Shown piece by piece: positions 21,279 to 31,444 of a DNA stretch of 64,000 bases (positions are counted from its first letter, which is position 1; each line of letters starts with the position of its first letter). The stretch comes from Rhodocyclaceae bacterium. GTDB lineage: Bacteria; Pseudomonadota; Gammaproteobacteria; Burkholderiales; Rhodocyclaceae. The notes below the pieces were generated by a model, which was given only the letters and a program-made list of their open reading frames with translations, was not told the origin of the DNA and searched no databases. The position numbers were made by a program, and so were the translations under genes. The DNA lies in assembly GCA_030824275.1 (NCBI GenBank), contig JAVBXY010000002.1, positions 22,926-86,925 on the forward strand, read 5' to 3'.

Positions 21279-21307
21279 AATATAAGCCCTTGATCATGTG
21301 ATGTCAA
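21279..21307 (-). promoter_or_regulatory. Sigma-70 promoter of the atp operon
   Basis: Minus-strand TTGACA (21307-21302), an exact -35, then a 17-base spacer and TATATT (21284-21279), a 5/6 match to the -10. It lies about 33 bases upstream of the atpI start. Confidence 0.8.
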
Positions 21308-21389
21308 ACATTCCCTGCTGCGCCGCGACAAAAAAATTCCCTGGGTGAAACACCATCCAGATAATCTCGAGAAAGCTCGGAAAGCGCTG

Positions 21390-22238
21390 TCAGTTCAGAC
21401 GCGCCAGCAGACCGTCGAGCTGGTCGAGACTGCCGAAACGGATGGTCAGGCTGCCGGCGCCCTTGCGGTTGGCGGAGATCTTCACGGTGGCGCCCACGCG
21501 ATCGGAAAGCTCCTCTTCCAGGCGCAGCAAATCCCGGTCGGGCTTTTGTTCGCCACCCTTCTTCTGCGGCGGATTGAGTTCCCGGGCCACGATCTTTTCG
21601 GCCTCGCGAACGGAAAATCCCTTGTCCACGATCATGGCGGCAAAACGCCCCTGCTCGGCCTTGGACAGCGGCAGCAGCGCACGGGCATGGCCCATCTCGA
21701 TGTCGCCAGCCATCAGCATGTCCTGCGCCGGCTTGGCGAGTTGCAACAGGCGCAACAGGTTGGTAGCCGCCGAGCGGGAACGGCCGACGGCATCGGCCGC
21801 CTGCTGATGGGTCATCTGGAATTCGTCGATCAGGCGCTGGATGCCGGCTGCCTCTTCCAGCGGATTGAGATCCTCGCGCTGGATGTTCTCGATCAGCGAC
21901 ATGGCTAGGGCCGCATCGTCCGGAATCTCGCGGATCAGCACCGGCACTTCGTGCAGACCGGCAATTTGCGAGGCCCGCCAGCGGCGCTCACCAGCGATGA
22001 TTTCATAGCGACCGCCACCAACCGGGCGCACGGAAATCGGCTGGATCAGGCCCTGGGCCTTTATCGAGGCTGCCAGTTCTTCCAACGAACCGGGATCCAT
22101 GCGGGTGCGCGGCTGGTACTTGCCGGGCTGGAGCTGGCCCACCGGCAAGGTGTCCTGACGCTGGGATTCCGAGGTGTTGTTGGCGGCCAGCAAGGCATCG
22201 AGCCCGCGGCCCAGGCCTCTTTGTTTTGGCGGATTCAT
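21390..22238 (-). CDS. parB: Chromosome-partitioning protein ParB (Spo0J)
   Basis: 282 residues from ATG 22238; a longer open frame to 22571 only shadows parA. The N-terminus has RGLGRGLDALL. The CTP-binding domain follows (QPGKYQPRTRMDPGSLEELAASIKAQG, then GGGRYEIIAGERRWRA and SLIENIQREDLNPLEEA). A helix-turn-helix (THQQAADAVGRSRSAATNLLRLL) and a C-terminal dimerisation domain complete the protein. It loads at parS and slides as a CTP clamp. Its ATG overlaps the parA stop (ATGA). Confidence 0.97.
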   Translation of the reverse strand: MNPPKQRGLGRGLDALLAANNTSESQRQDTLPVGQLQPGKYQPRTRMDPGSLEELAASIKAQGLIQPISVRPVGGGRYEIIAGERRWRASQIAGLHEVPVLIREIPDDAALAMSLIENIQREDLNPLEEAAGIQRLIDEFQMTHQQAADAVGRSRSAATNLLRLLQLAKPAQDMLMAGDIEMGHARALLPLSKAEQGRFAAMIVDKGFSVREAEKIVARELNPPQKKGGEQKPDRDLLRLEEELSDRVGATVKISANRKGAGSLTIRFGSLDQLDGLLARLN

Positions 22239-23014
22239 ACTTCGTTCTCCCATTGCTTGACGCGCTCGATTAGTTCGGTGGCGAAGGCCAGATAGGCCAA
22301 AGCACCCTTGGCGGCCTTGTCGAAAAGCACGCCGGGAATGCCATGGCTGGGCGCTTCGGCCAGGCGCACGTTGCGCGGCACGATGGTCTGGAACACCTTG
22401 TCGCCGAAGTGTTGTTCCAGTTGTGCCGAGACTTGGTTGGACAGGGTGCTGCGCGGGTCGAACATCACCCGCAGCAGACCGATGATCTTGAGGTCGCGAT
22501 TCAGGTTGGCGTGTACCTTCTTGATGGTGTTCACCAGATCGGACAGCCCCTCCAGCGCGTAGTACTCGCACTGCATTGGGATGATGACGCCGTGAGCGGC
22601 GCAGAGACCGTTCAGAGTCAGCATCGACAGGGATGGCGGGCAGTCGATGAGGACGAAATCGTAATCGTTGCGATGTTCGTGCAGGGCACCCTTGAGCCGC
22701 ATCTCGCGCAGATCGAGATCGACCAATTCCACCTCGGCACCCGCGAGATCGCGATTGGCCGGCAGCACGTCGAAGCCACCCGTGGGCGACGGCGCCCTCG
22801 TCTCTTCCAGCGTCGCCATCTGCAACAGCACGTGATAAACGGACTGCTTGAGGTTCCGCTTATCCACTCCGCAGCCCATGGTGGCATTGCCCTGAGGGTC
22901 CAGATCGACCAACAAAGTACGCTGGCCGCTGGCAGCCAGGGCGGCGGCAAGGTTGACGGAGGTGGTGGTCTTCCCTACCCCACCCTTCTGGTTGGCAATC
23001 GCAAAGATGTGCAT
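22235..23014 (-). CDS. parA: Chromosome-partitioning ATPase ParA (Soj)
   Basis: 259 residues from ATG 23014 (MHIFAIANQKGGVGKTT). The deviant Walker A KGGVGKTT, the motif VDLDPQGNAT and Walker B VLIDCPPSL identify a chromosomal ParA. It separates replicated origins by ATP-dependent DNA binding with ParB and parS. It lies between rsmG and parB, the common proteobacterial order, with 1 base between its ATG and the rsmG stop. Confidence 0.97.
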   Translation of the reverse strand: MHIFAIANQKGGVGKTTTSVNLAAALAASGQRTLLVDLDPQGNATMGCGVDKRNLKQSVYHVLLQMATLEETRAPSPTGGFDVLPANRDLAGAEVELVDLDLREMRLKGALHEHRNDYDFVLIDCPPSLSMLTLNGLCAAHGVIIPMQCEYYALEGLSDLVNTIKKVHANLNRDLKIIGLLRVMFDPRSTLSNQVSAQLEQHFGDKVFQTIVPRNVRLAEAPSHGIPGVLFDKAAKGALAYLAFATELIERVKQWENEV

Positions 23015-23015
23015 G

Positions 23016-23651
23016 TCAGACCTTCTCAAGAACAATCAGGTGACGCCGGGCATCCAGCCCCGGCACCGTCAGCGGCAAAACCTCGGCAACCCGCCAGCCA
23101 GCAGGCAGACGGGCAATTTCATCCTCGGGCAGTTGGCCCTTCATGGCATACAGCCGGTCCGCCAGATGGCCGGCCAGATTCGCGAAATCTGCCAGCTCGG
23201 CAAAGGCCCGTGAGATCACGGCATCGAAGCCGCCGGCAGGCAAGGCCTCGACCCGGCCACCGACGACCTCCAAATTCACCAGACCGAGTTCGATCTTGGC
23301 CTGACGCTGGAAGGCGGTCTTCTTGTCCACCGTGTCGATCAGTGTCACATGCAATTCAGGCCAGGCAATGGCCAGGGGGATGCCCGGCAGACCGGCACCG
23401 CTGCCCACATCCGCCAATCGACGCAAATCCCGCCGTCCCGCCAGCGCCGACTTTTTCAGGAATGACAGGACGGACAGCGAATCGAGCAGATGCTGGGTCA
23501 GCATCTCGTTCTCGTCGCGAATCGCCGTCAGGTTGTAGGTTTTGTTCCACTTCTTGAGCAGATCCAGATAGGCCAGCAGCCGTGCAGGCGCGTCAGCCGG
23601 CAGCGTCAGGCCAAGGGCGGCAATGCCATCGCTGAGACGCGTTGCCAGCAT
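23016..23651 (-). CDS. rsmG: 16S rRNA (guanine527-N7)-methyltransferase RsmG
   Basis: 211 residues. The typical N-terminus ([31 protein letters not shown]) and SAM motif I ([20 protein letters not shown]) are present. Between them lies [17 protein letters not shown], longer than I recall in E. coli RsmG by about nine residues. This stretch is encoded by a copy of the dispersed element (23431-23456). The start overlaps the mnmG stop by one base. Confidence 0.96.
   Translation of the reverse strand: MLATRLSDGIAALGLTLPADAPARLLAYLDLLKKWNKTYNLTAIRDENEMLTQHLLDSLSVLSFLKKSALAGRRDLRRLADVGSGAGLPGIPLAIAWPELHVTLIDTVDKKTAFQRQAKIELGLVNLEVVGGRVEALPAGGFDAVISRAFAELADFANLAGHLADRLYAMKGQLPEDEIARLPAGWRVAEVLPLTVPGLDARRHLIVLEKV
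23431..23456 (-). repeat. Dispersed element copy 4
   Basis: Minus strand: AAAAAGTCGGCGCTGGCG then GGACGGCG, the best consensus match. Inside rsmG in sense orientation but in a different frame, encoding KKSALAGRR. Confidence 0.9.
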
Positions 23652-25528
23652 CAGGCGGCCCGGAGTCGCTTGAGATGCACGAGCAACAGCGAGATCGCCG
23701 CCGGCGTCACGCCTTGCACGCGCGAGGCCTGGCCCAGGGTCTGGGGTTTGGCCTGTACCAGTCGCTGGCGCACCTCGATGGAGAGGCCATGCACTTGGCT
23801 GTAGTCAAGATCATCCGGTAGGGCCAGCGATTCCTGGGAGAGGCTCTTCTCGACCTCTTCCTTCTGGCGCTCGATGTAGCCCTGATACTTGGCCTGGATT
23901 TCCACCTGCTCGATGGCATCCGGGGCAGCAATGCCCTCCCCCGCACCAGGCAAGGTGAGCAGGGCCGAGTAGCCCACCTCGGGCCGACGCAACAAATCAA
24001 AGAGCCGGTATTCGCGCTCCATGGTCATGCCCAGCACCCGATGGGCGTCGGTCACGGAAACCATCCTCGGATTGACCCAGGTCGACTTAAGGCGCTCGAC
24101 CTCTGCCGCCACCAGATCGCGCTTGCGGTTAAAGACATCCCAACGGGCATCATCCACCAGCCCCAGTTCACGACCCGCTTCCGTCAGACGCAGGTCCGCA
24201 TTGTCCTCGCGCAGGGACAAACGATACTCGGCGCGACTGGTGAACATGCGATAGGGCTCGGAGACGCCTCGAGTGACCAGATCATCCACCAGCACGCCCA
24301 GATAGGCCTGATCCCGGCGTGGCGCCCACGCCTCCTTGTCCAGTGCTGCCCGTGCCGCATTGAGTCCGGCCAGCAAGCCCTGGGCGGCCGCCTCTTCATA
24401 GCCGGTGGTGCCATTGATCTGACCAGCGAAGAACAAACCGGCAATGGACTTGGTTTCCAGGCTGGCCTTGAGGTTGCGCGGATCGAAGTAGTCGTACTCG
24501 ATGGCGTAGCCAGGGCGGGTGATATGCACACTCTCCAGCCCGCGCATGGAACGCAGCAGACCAAGCTGGATATCGAAGGGCAGACTCGTAGACACGCCCT
24601 GCGGATAAATTTCGTGGGTATCCAGACCCTCGGGTTCGAGAAAGACCTGATGCGAATCCTTGCCGGCGAAACGATGGATCTTGTCTTCAATGGACGGGCA
24701 GTAGCGGGGGCCGACACCCTCAATCACCCCGGTGAACATCGGCGAGCGATCCAGGCCGGAACGGATGATGTCGTGGGTGCGCTCATTGGTATGAGCGATC
24801 CAACAGGGCACCTGGCGCGGGTGCTGGCTCGCCGAGCCAAGGAAGGAAAACACCGGCACCGGATCGTCACCCGGCTGACACTGAAGCACCGAGTAATCGA
24901 TGCTGCGCCCATCGAGGCGGGGCGGCGTACCGGTCTTCAGGCGCCCCACCGGCAACTTGAGCTCGCGCAGACGCTCGGCCAGAGATATCGCCGCCGGATC
25001 GCCAAAGCGCCCGGCCCGGTAGCTCTCCAGGCCCACATGTACCAGACCATTGAGGAATGTTCCAGCGGTGAGCACCACCGTCGGCGCTTCGAAGCGAATG
25101 CCCAACTGACTGACGACACCGGTGACACGATCACCGACGACACTGATGTCGTCCGCCGCCTGCTGGAACAGGGTCAGATTCGGCTGGTTTTCCAAGCGAC
25201 CACGAATGGCTTGTTTGTAGAGCTGACGATCAGCCTGGGCACGGGTGGCACGCACCGCCGGTCCCTTGGACGCATTGAGGATACGAAATTGGATGCCCGA
25301 CTCATCGGTCGCTGCAGCCATGGCACCCCCCAGCGCATCCACCTCTTTGACCAAGTGCCCCTTGCCGATCCCGCCAATGGACGGATTGCATGACATGGCA
25401 CCCAGAGTTTCGATGTTGTGCGTCAGTAGCAGCGTTTTCGCGCCGGACCGCGCAGCAGCCAGCGCCGCCTCGGTGCCAGCATGGCCGCCGCCGATCACGA
25501 TCACATCAAACTTGGTGGGGAATTGCAC
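23651..25528 (-). CDS. mnmG: tRNA uridine-5-carboxymethylaminomethyl modification enzyme MnmG
   Basis: 625 residues from a GTG at 25528, where the natural N-terminus [21 protein letters not shown] begins; a TTG at 25558 would sit in the upstream terminator. FAD-binding [17 protein letters not shown], the signatures [15 protein letters not shown] and [14 protein letters not shown], and the C-terminal helical domain are all present. It works with MnmE (encoded at 31-33 kb) to modify U34 in tRNAs. Confidence 0.97.
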   Translation of the reverse strand: MQFPTKFDVIVIGGGHAGTEAALAAARSGAKTLLLTHNIETLGAMSCNPSIGGIGKGHLVKEVDALGGAMAAATDESGIQFRILNASKGPAVRATRAQADRQLYKQAIRGRLENQPNLTLFQQAADDISVVGDRVTGVVSQLGIRFEAPTVVLTAGTFLNGLVHVGLESYRAGRFGDPAAISLAERLRELKLPVGRLKTGTPPRLDGRSIDYSVLQCQPGDDPVPVFSFLGSASQHPRQVPCWIAHTNERTHDIIRSGLDRSPMFTGVIEGVGPRYCPSIEDKIHRFAGKDSHQVFLEPEGLDTHEIYPQGVSTSLPFDIQLGLLRSMRGLESVHITRPGYAIEYDYFDPRNLKASLETKSIAGLFFAGQINGTTGYEEAAAQGLLAGLNAARAALDKEAWAPRRDQAYLGVLVDDLVTRGVSEPYRMFTSRAEYRLSLREDNADLRLTEAGRELGLVDDARWDVFNRKRDLVAAEVERLKSTWVNPRMVSVTDAHRVLGMTMEREYRLFDLLRRPEVGYSALLTLPGAGEGIAAPDAIEQVEIQAKYQGYIERQKEEVEKSLSQESLALPDDLDYSQVHGLSIEVRQRLVQAKPQTLGQASRVQGVTPAAISLLLVHLKRLRAA

Positions 25529-25540
25529 TCTGGGAGAACC

Positions 25541-25570
25541 AAAGAAAAAGAGGCGCAATCATACGCCTCT
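25541..25570 (-). terminator. Rho-independent terminator after livF
   Basis: On the minus strand AGAGGCG and CGCCTCT (arms at 25564-25570 and 25549-25555) form a 7-bp stem with an 8-base loop, followed by TTTTTCTTT at 25549-25541. It separates the liv operon from mnmG. Confidence 0.75.
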
Positions 25571-25596
25571 CGTTTCCAAAACAGAATTACTAGCAG

Positions 25597-25612
25597 TGTT
25601 TCACGTGGAACA
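25597..25612. other. parS centromere site 1
   Basis: TGTTTCACGTGGAACA is a match to the bacterial parS consensus (TGTTNCACGTGAAACA) with one arm change. It lies close to parAB and about 10 kb from oriC, in the gap between the liv operon and mnmG. Confidence 0.92.
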
Positions 25613-25622
25613 CATGAGCTGA

Positions 25623-25638
25623 TGTTCCACGTGAAACA
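25623..25638. other. parS centromere site 2
   Basis: TGTTCCACGTGAAACA is an exact parS consensus match. It is the mirror image of site 1, 10 bases away, and abuts the livF stop codon (25639-25641). ParB should nucleate here. Confidence 0.95.
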
Positions 25639-26379
25639 TCAGTGCTTACCACCCAAGCCGAGATAGGACTCGACTACCTTGGGATCGTCAATCAGCTTGT
25701 CGCTCGGGCCTTCAAGAGCAACCTCACCAGTCTCCAGCACATAGCCGTAATCGGCCACCTGCAAGGCAGCGCGGGCGTTCTGCTCCACCAACAGGATGGA
25801 GACACCAGTCTTCTTTAGGTCGGAGATGATGTGGAAGATCTCCCGAACGATCAGCGGTGCCAGACCCAGGCTCGGCTCGTCCAGCATCAGCAGCTTGGGC
25901 TTGGCCATCAGCGCCCGACCCACCGCCAGCATCTGCCGCTCGCCACCCGACAGCGTGCCAGCCTGCTGGGCACGACGCTCCTTGAGGCGCGGGAAGATGG
26001 TGAAAACTTCTTCCATGGTCTGGGCATGGTCGCGATGACCCAGGCGGTGGCGCATGAAGGCGCCGAGCAGGAGATTGTCCTCAACGCTCATCTCGCCGAA
26101 GAGGGCGCGGGACTCGGGAACCAGATTCATGCCCCGAGCCACCATATCCTCGACTTCGGCGTCGCCCAGCTCTTCACCTAGAAAACGCACGCTACCCTTG
26201 GTATGTGGCAGCACACCCATGATCGAGGACAGCATGGTCGTCTTGCCGGCGCCGTTGGGGCCGATCACGGTGACGATCTGCCCTTCGCCCACCTTGATGT
26301 TGGCGTGATGCAAGGCCTCAACCTTGCCGTAGGAGACACAGAGGTCATCGACCTCGAGAACCAGTTTCTGATCACTCAT
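25639..26379 (-). CDS. livF: Branched-chain amino-acid ABC transporter ATPase LivF
   Basis: 246 residues. Walker A GPNGAGKTTMLSSIMG, the ABC signature TLSGGERQMLAVGRALM, Walker B KLLMLDEPSLGLAP and the H-loop region (VEQNARAAL) match LivF. LivF and the LivG half of the upstream fusion would form the ATPase pair. Its ATG overlaps the fusion gene stop by one base (TAATG). Confidence 0.94.
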   Translation of the reverse strand: MSDQKLVLEVDDLCVSYGKVEALHHANIKVGEGQIVTVIGPNGAGKTTMLSSIMGVLPHTKGSVRFLGEELGDAEVEDMVARGMNLVPESRALFGEMSVEDNLLLGAFMRHRLGHRDHAQTMEEVFTIFPRLKERRAQQAGTLSGGERQMLAVGRALMAKPKLLMLDEPSLGLAPLIVREIFHIISDLKKTGVSILLVEQNARAALQVADYGYVLETGEVALEGPSDKLIDDPKVVESYLGLGGKH

Positions 26380-28139
26380 TATTCCACCCCCCCGAGATAG
26401 GCTTCCAGCACCGCCGGATCGCGCTGCACTTCCTCGGGCAAGCCCTCGGCAATCTTCTCGCCGAATTCCATCACCACCACGCGATCGGCCAAGCCCATCA
26501 CGAAGTCCATGTCGTGCTCCACCAGCAGGATGCCCATGCCTTCACCGCGCAGCCTGCGCAGCAGATCGGCCAGGGCCTGCTTTTCCAGATAGCGCAGACC
26601 GGCCGCCGGCTCGTCGAGCAACAGCAGACAGGGATCAGCCGCCAGAGCACGAGCGATTTCGAGAATGCGCTGCTGCCCCAGGGCCAGACTGCCAGCTTGC
26701 TCGAACATGTGCTCCTTGAGACCCACCCGCTCAATCTGACGCGCCGCCTCGGCCAGCAGGCGCTGCTCCTCGGCCCGCTCCAGATGCAGCATGGCCGGTA
26801 GCACACCCTTGTCACCGCGCATATGGGCACCGATGGCGACGTTCTCCAGCACCGTCATGGTCGATAGCAGGCGCACATGCTGGAAGGTACGACTCATGCC
26901 TTGGCGAGCGATCTGCCGGGAATTCAGCCCGGCCACACTCTTGCCAAGGAACAGCACCTCGCCTTCGGTCGGCGAATTGACCCCGGAAACACAGTTGAAC
27001 ATGGTGGACTTGCCGGCGCCATTGGGGCCGATCAGGGCCATCACCTCACCTGCCTTCACAGTCAGATTCATGTTGTTGTTGGCCACCAGACCACCAAAAC
27101 GCTTGACAACGTTCTTGGCCTCGAGAATGACCTCACCGGACTGGGGCATGCTGCGCTTGGGCATGGCCTCCGCCTGCGGCGCCTCGCGCTTGCCTCCTCG
27201 CTGTGGCACGAAACGGGTCAGGATGGGCCACAAACCATCGCGAGCACGTTGCAGCACGATGATCATCATGACGCCGAAGACGATGATCTCGAAGTTGCCG
27301 GAAGCCCCGAAAAGCTTGGGCAGCAGATCCTGCAACCACTGCTTGAGCACGGTGATGAGGCCGGCACCAACTACCGCACCCCAGACGTGGGCAGCACCGC
27401 CGACCACCGCCATGAACAGGTACTCGATACCGATATGCAGACCAAAGGGTGTCGGATTGACGAAGCGCTGAAGGTGGGCATAGAGCCAGCCTGAAACACA
27501 GGCGAACAGCGCGGCAACCAGAAAGGCCACAACCTTGGAGCGCGCGGTATCCACGCCCATAGCCTCGGCCATGACAGTGCCGCCCTTCAGTGCCCGGATC
27601 GCACGACCCTCGCGGGAGTCGAGCAGGTTCTGGGTCAACCAGACCGCACCGAGCACTACCGCCCAGATCAGGTAGTAGAAATAGCGCCCTTCCTTCAGAT
27701 CGATGCCAAAGATACCCAGAGCCGGAATGCCGGTCATGCCGGTATGCCCGCCAAGGAACTCCAGGTTACCGAACAGATAATAAAGACTGATGCCCCAAGC
27801 GATGGTCCCCAGCGGCAAGTAGTGACCCGACAGGCGCAGGGTCATGAAACCCAGGATCAGGGCAACCGCGCCGGTCAACACCAGCCCGGCCGGCAGCGCC
27901 AGCCAGGGCGACACACCATGGGCAGTGGTGAGCCAGGCCGTGGTGTAGGCGCCAAGACCGACGAAGGCCGCCTGACCAAAAGAGGTCAGACCCGCCACAC
28001 CGGTCAGCAACACCAGGCCGAGGGCAACAATGGCATAGAGGCCGATGTAGTTGAGCAGCGTAATGTAGAACTCCGGCACGATCTGCGGAGCGACGCCAAG
28101 AAGAAGAACAAATGCGGCAAGCAGAATACGCGGCGACAT
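26379..28139 (-). CDS. Fused LivM permease - LivG ATPase of a branched-chain amino-acid type importer
   Basis: 586 residues. Residues 1-300 are a LivM permease with about eight membrane helices ([32 protein letters not shown], the cytoplasmic loop that docks on the ATPase). A short linker of about 30 residues follows. Residues about 335-586 are a complete Liv[17 protein letters not shown], Walker [17 protein letters not shown], signature [16 protein letters not shown] and Walker [10 protein letters not shown]. No frameshift is needed, so this is a true in-frame fusion. ATG 28139 or GTG 28142 overlaps the livH stop. Confidence 0.92.
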   Translation of the reverse strand: MSPRILLAAFVLLLGVAPQIVPEFYITLLNYIGLYAIVALGLVLLTGVAGLTSFGQAAFVGLGAYTTAWLTTAHGVSPWLALPAGLVLTGAVALILGFMTLRLSGHYLPLGTIAWGISLYYLFGNLEFLGGHTGMTGIPALGIFGIDLKEGRYFYYLIWAVVLGAVWLTQNLLDSREGRAIRALKGGTVMAEAMGVDTARSKVVAFLVAALFACVSGWLYAHLQRFVNPTPFGLHIGIEYLFMAVVGGAAHVWGAVVGAGLITVLKQWLQDLLPKLFGASGNFEIIVFGVMMIIVLQRARDGLWPILTRFVPQRGGKREAPQAEAMPKRSMPQSGEVILEAKNVVKRFGGLVANNNMNLTVKAGEVMALIGPNGAGKSTMFNCVSGVNSPTEGEVLFLGKSVAGLNSRQIARQGMSRTFQHVRLLSTMTVLENVAIGAHMRGDKGVLPAMLHLERAEEQRLLAEAARQIERVGLKEHMFEQAGSLALGQQRILEIARALAADPCLLLLDEPAAGLRYLEKQALADLLRRLRGEGMGILLVEHDMDFVMGLADRVVVMEFGEKIAEGLPEEVQRDPAVLEAYLGGVE

Positions 28140-29176
28140 CACTCATCCTCCTCAACGTGATGCGTCGTCAAGGAACGCCAGAGCAGCACCGGAATAATCA
28201 GGGTAAACACGATGACTTCCTTGAAGGCCGAAGCCCAGAACGAGGAGAAGGCCTCCAGCAGGCCGACCAGCACGGCACCCGCCGCCGCAATCGGATAACT
28301 GGCCAGACCGCCGACGATGGCGCCGACGAAGCCCTTGAGGCCAATCAGGAAGCCGGTGTCGTAGTAAATGGTGGTGATGGGCGCGATCAGGATGCCGGAG
28401 AGGGCACCGATCAATGCCGCCAACAGGAAGGACAGCTTGCCGGCCATGACCGTCGAGATGCCCATCAGACGGGCACCGGTGCGGTTGATGGCGGTGGCAC
28501 GCAGGGCCTTGCCGTAGATGGTGCGCTCGAAGAACTGATAGAGCACGGCGATCAGCGCAATGCTGGCACCCACCACCCACAAGGTCTGGCCATTGACCGT
28601 GACCATGCCCAGATCGAAGCTGGCATCGGAGAAGGCCGGAGTCCGCGAACCCTCAGCACCAAAGAAGAACAGACCGAGGCCGACCAGGGCAAAATGCACC
28701 GCCACGGCGACAATCAGCAGGACCAAGGAAGACGCTTCCGCCAACGGCTGAAATGCCAGGCGATACATCATCGGCCCGAGAGGCACCACCAGGGCCAGTG
28801 ACAAGACCACCTGAGCCAGCAGCGGCAGCCCGGTAGGCTTGAGCAATAGAACGATAGCGGCCAGCACAGCCGGATAGACGATGTTCCAGCCGAGAATCTG
28901 CGGCAGACGCTTCATCTTGCCGGCACGGGCAGCAGCTACCAGATCCACGATGGCGGTGATGACACCGGCGCCGATCAACAGCCACAGCGTGCCCGGCGTC
29001 TTGCCGGCCTGGAAGCTGGCCAGCGTCAAGGCACCGAAAGCGACGTACTCTCCCTGGGGAATGAAAATGACACGGGTGACGGCGAATACCAGCACCAATG
29101 CCAAGGACAACAACGCATAGATAGCGCCGTTGGTAATGCCATCCTGACTGAGCAGGAGTGCGATTTGCAGATCCAT
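28139..29176 (-). CDS. livH: Branched-chain amino-acid ABC transporter permease LivH
   Basis: 345 residues from ATG 29176 ([28 protein letters not shown]), a little longer than E. coli LivH (308). The extra residues lie in the region [21 protein letters not shown]. The conserved coupling loop [24 protein letters not shown] is present, with about eight membrane helices. It pairs with the LivM half of the next gene. Confidence 0.93.
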   Translation of the reverse strand: MDLQIALLLSQDGITNGAIYALLSLALVLVFAVTRVIFIPQGEYVAFGALTLASFQAGKTPGTLWLLIGAGVITAIVDLVAAARAGKMKRLPQILGWNIVYPAVLAAIVLLLKPTGLPLLAQVVLSLALVVPLGPMMYRLAFQPLAEASSLVLLIVAVAVHFALVGLGLFFFGAEGSRTPAFSDASFDLGMVTVNGQTLWVVGASIALIAVLYQFFERTIYGKALRATAINRTGARLMGISTVMAGKLSFLLAALIGALSGILIAPITTIYYDTGFLIGLKGFVGAIVGGLASYPIAAAGAVLVGLLEAFSSFWASAFKEVIVFTLIIPVLLWRSLTTHHVEEDE

Positions 29177-29199
29177 TGAACCGTTCTCTAAGTGAAATC

Positions 29200-29227
29200 G
29201 GGGTGCCCTGAAACTCCCGAGCACCCC
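29200..29227 (-). other. Leader hairpin upstream of livH
   Basis: GGGGTGC (29200-29206) and GCACCCC (29221-29227) form a 7-bp stem with a 14-base loop 24 bases upstream of livH. No T-run follows, so it is not a terminator. It may be an mRNA-stability or leader structure. Confidence 0.3.
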
Positions 29228-29336
29228 TGAACTTCCAACCTATCTCCCCGCAGCCACCTCAAGAGATAGCCCCGGCACCCACCGGAATTTTCATTTAAGC
29301 ATGAAATATTTTTTGTAAAACAACCCGGCGGGGCCG

Positions 29337-29365
29337 ATTCTTCTTAATTTGAGCCTTGCTGTCAA
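29337..29365 (-). promoter_or_regulatory. Putative sigma-70 promoter for livH-livMG-livF
   Basis: Minus-strand TTGACA (29365-29360), an exact -35, followed by a 17-base spacer and AAGAAT (29342-29337), four of six matches to the -10. It lies in the 212-base gap between the binding-protein gene and livH. The permease genes may therefore be transcribed partly on their own. Confidence 0.5.
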
Positions 29366-29388
29366 GAATTACCGCTTGTCGGCGGTGA

Positions 29389-30534
29389 TTACTTGGCCAG
29401 CTTCCAGGCACCGTTTTCGACCTGCACCATGACACGGGCGCGATTGTCGAAGCCAAGGTGGTCACCGGCGCTCATATTGAAGATGCCGTGGGCGCCCGCG
29501 ACGTTCTTGGTGGCCTCCAGCGCATCGCGCAGGGCGGCACGAAACTCCTTGGAGCCAGGCTGGGCCTTCTTCAGCGCGACCGGCACGGCAGCCTGCAACA
29601 GCAGACCAGCATCCCAGGCGTGACCACCAAAGGTGGCAACGCTGCCCTTGCCGTGAGCGGCTTCATACTTGGCGATGTACTCGTTGGCGGACTTCTTCAC
29701 CGGGTTGCTGTCGGGCAGCTGGGAGGCCACCAGCATCGGGCCAGCCGGCAGGAAGGTGCCTTCGACATTCTTGCCACCAACGCGCAGGAAGTCATTGTTG
29801 GCGACACCGTGAGTCTGATAGTACTTGCCGGTGTAGCCCTTCTCCTTCAGCGTCGCCTGGGGCAGCGCCGCCGGGGTGCCGGAACCGGCCACCAGCACAG
29901 CATCGGGCTTGACCGACATCAGCTTCAGAACCTGGCCGGTGACAGAAGTGTCGGCTCGGTTGTAACGCTCGCTGGCGGCAATCTTGATGCCCTTCTTCTC
30001 AGCAGCCTGGACGAAGACCTGATACCAGCCCTCGCCGTAGGCATCATTGAAGCCGATGAAACCGACGGTCTTCACACCAGCGGCGGTCATGTGATCGGCA
30101 ATCGCGGCAGCCATCAGGCCATCGTTCTGTGGCGTCTTGAAAACCCACTTGGTCTTCGGGTTGGCGGGGTCGATGATCTTGGCCGAAGCGGCCAGCGAGA
30201 TATTCGGCGTCTCGCCTTCCGACACCACGTCCACCATCGCCAGGGAGTTCGGCGTGATGGTGGAGCCGATGATGATGTCAACCTTGTCTTCCGAGATCAG
30301 CTTGCGAACGTTCTTGACGGCAGTAGTAGTGTCCGAGGCATCGTCGAGAACGATGTAATGCACCTTCTGGCCGCCGATACTGGTGGGCAACAGCGCGATG
30401 GTGTTCTTCTCGGGAATGCCGAGCGACGCGGCCGGGCCGGTGGCCGACAGGGTCACACCAACATTGATGTCCGCCTGGGCGGCAAAAGCGGCAACGGCAC
30501 CGATGACGGCAACAGCTATTTTTTTGACTTGCAT
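29389..30534 (-). CDS. Periplasmic amino-acid-binding protein of the LivJ/LivK type
   Basis: 381 residues with a Sec signal (cleavage after FAAQA, about residue 21). The type-I periplasmic binding fold is shown by INVGVTLSATGPAASLGIPEKN, VHYIVLDDASDTTTAVKNVRKLI and KTVGFIGFNDAYGEGW. A strong SD (AGGAGGAGA) precedes the ATG. It is the ligand receptor of the adjacent importer. Family members bind Leu/Ile/Val, aromatic acids or other carboxylates, so the ligand is uncertain. It is followed by only a weak hairpin. Confidence 0.92.
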   Translation of the reverse strand: MQVKKIAVAVIGAVAAFAAQADINVGVTLSATGPAASLGIPEKNTIALLPTSIGGQKVHYIVLDDASDTTTAVKNVRKLISEDKVDIIIGSTITPNSLAMVDVVSEGETPNISLAASAKIIDPANPKTKWVFKTPQNDGLMAAAIADHMTAAGVKTVGFIGFNDAYGEGWYQVFVQAAEKKGIKIAASERYNRADTSVTGQVLKLMSVKPDAVLVAGSGTPAALPQATLKEKGYTGKYYQTHGVANNDFLRVGGKNVEGTFLPAGPMLVASQLPDSNPVKKSANEYIAKYEAAHGKGSVATFGGHAWDAGLLLQAAVPVALKKAQPGSKEFRAALRDALEATKNVAGAHGIFNMSAGDHLGFDNRARVMVQVENGAWKLAK

Positions 30535-30675
30535 GAGGGTCTCCTCCTGTGAATTACAAAATGAACAACTCGTTATGTTTAGATAAATCAGACATAAACC
30601 ATTCCATGATACATATTGCCCAAATGGATGTCGAATGTTTGAATCACATCAATCGGCACACCCATCAGCAAGCAC

Positions 30676-31440
30676 TTACGCCAGCGTATCGTAGCCGAAG
30701 CGCAGTACCAGTGCCGAAGCAACGGCAATGAAGATCCAGCGCACAAAACCGCTGCCATGGCGGATCGCCATGCGGGCGCCGATCTGGGCGCCGAGAATGT
30801 TGAACACCGCCATGCCACAGGCCGTGACCCAGAGCACATGACCGCTGGGCGCGAAGTAGACCAGCGCCGCCGCATTGGTCGCCAGATTGACGATCTTGGC
30901 CACGCCGGACGCATGCAGGAAATCCAGGCGGAAGAAGCGCACGAAGGCGAAGATCAGGAAGCTGCCGGTACCGGGACCGAAAAAGCCGTCGTAGAAACCA
31001 AGGATCGCCCCCACCAGCAAAGCCAGCCGGCGGGCAAAAGTCGGCGCTGGCGGGACGCCGGTGGCGACGCCGAAATCCGGCTTGGCCAGCGTATAGGCCA
31101 GCACCGCCACCAGCAGCACCAACACCACCGGCCGCATCACGTCCTTGGGCAGCCAGGCCACCGCCGCCGCACCGAAGAAAGAAAAGACGAAGGCCGCCAG
31201 CGCCGCCGGCAAGGCGATACCCCAGGGCATGACGATGCGGCGGGCGTAGCGCAGGGCCGCATTGCCGGTACCGAAGACACTGGCCAGCTTGTTGGTGCCG
31301 AAGATTGTCGCCGGCGATTCGCCGGGCAGCGCGGTGAGCAGCGCCGGCACCTGGATCAGGCCACCGCCACCGGCCACCGCATCAACGAAGCCGGCGAACA
31401 ATGCGACTGCCAACAGCCAGGCGAGATCGACCTCGATCAA
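30676..31440 (-). CDS. TSUP-family (TauE/SafE) membrane permease
   Basis: 254 residues if the TTG at 31440 is the start, 4 bases after the mnmE stop; a longer frame reads back through mnmE. The family start (LLAVALFAGFVDAVAGGGGLIQVPALL) and repeat (GFYDGFFGPGTGSFLIFAFV) are clear, with about eight hydrophobic helices. Such permeases move sulfite, sulfoacetate or related anions; the substrate is unknown. A cytoplasmic loop, TGVPPAPTFARR, is encoded antisense by a dispersed-element copy. The start has no convincing SD. Confidence 0.85.
   Translation of the reverse strand: MIEVDLAWLLAVALFAGFVDAVAGGGGLIQVPALLTALPGESPATIFGTNKLASVFGTGNAALRYARRIVMPWGIALPAALAAFVFSFFGAAAVAWLPKDVMRPVVLVLLVAVLAYTLAKPDFGVATGVPPAPTFARRLALLVGAILGFYDGFFGPGTGSFLIFAFVRFFRLDFLHASGVAKIVNLATNAAALVYFAPSGHVLWVTACGMAVFNILGAQIGARMAIRHGSGFVRWIFIAVASALVLRFGYDTLA
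31037..31062 (+). repeat. Dispersed element copy 5
   Basis: AAAAGTCGGCGCTGGCG then GGACGCCGG. Antisense to the TSUP permease gene, encoding PPAPTF in a loop. Confidence 0.9.
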
Positions 31441-31444
31441 GACG

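Noticed and set aside
21345..21352. GTGAAACA upstream of the atp promoter, resembling a parS half-site
   Set aside because: Only half of the 16-bp palindrome; the other arm is absent.
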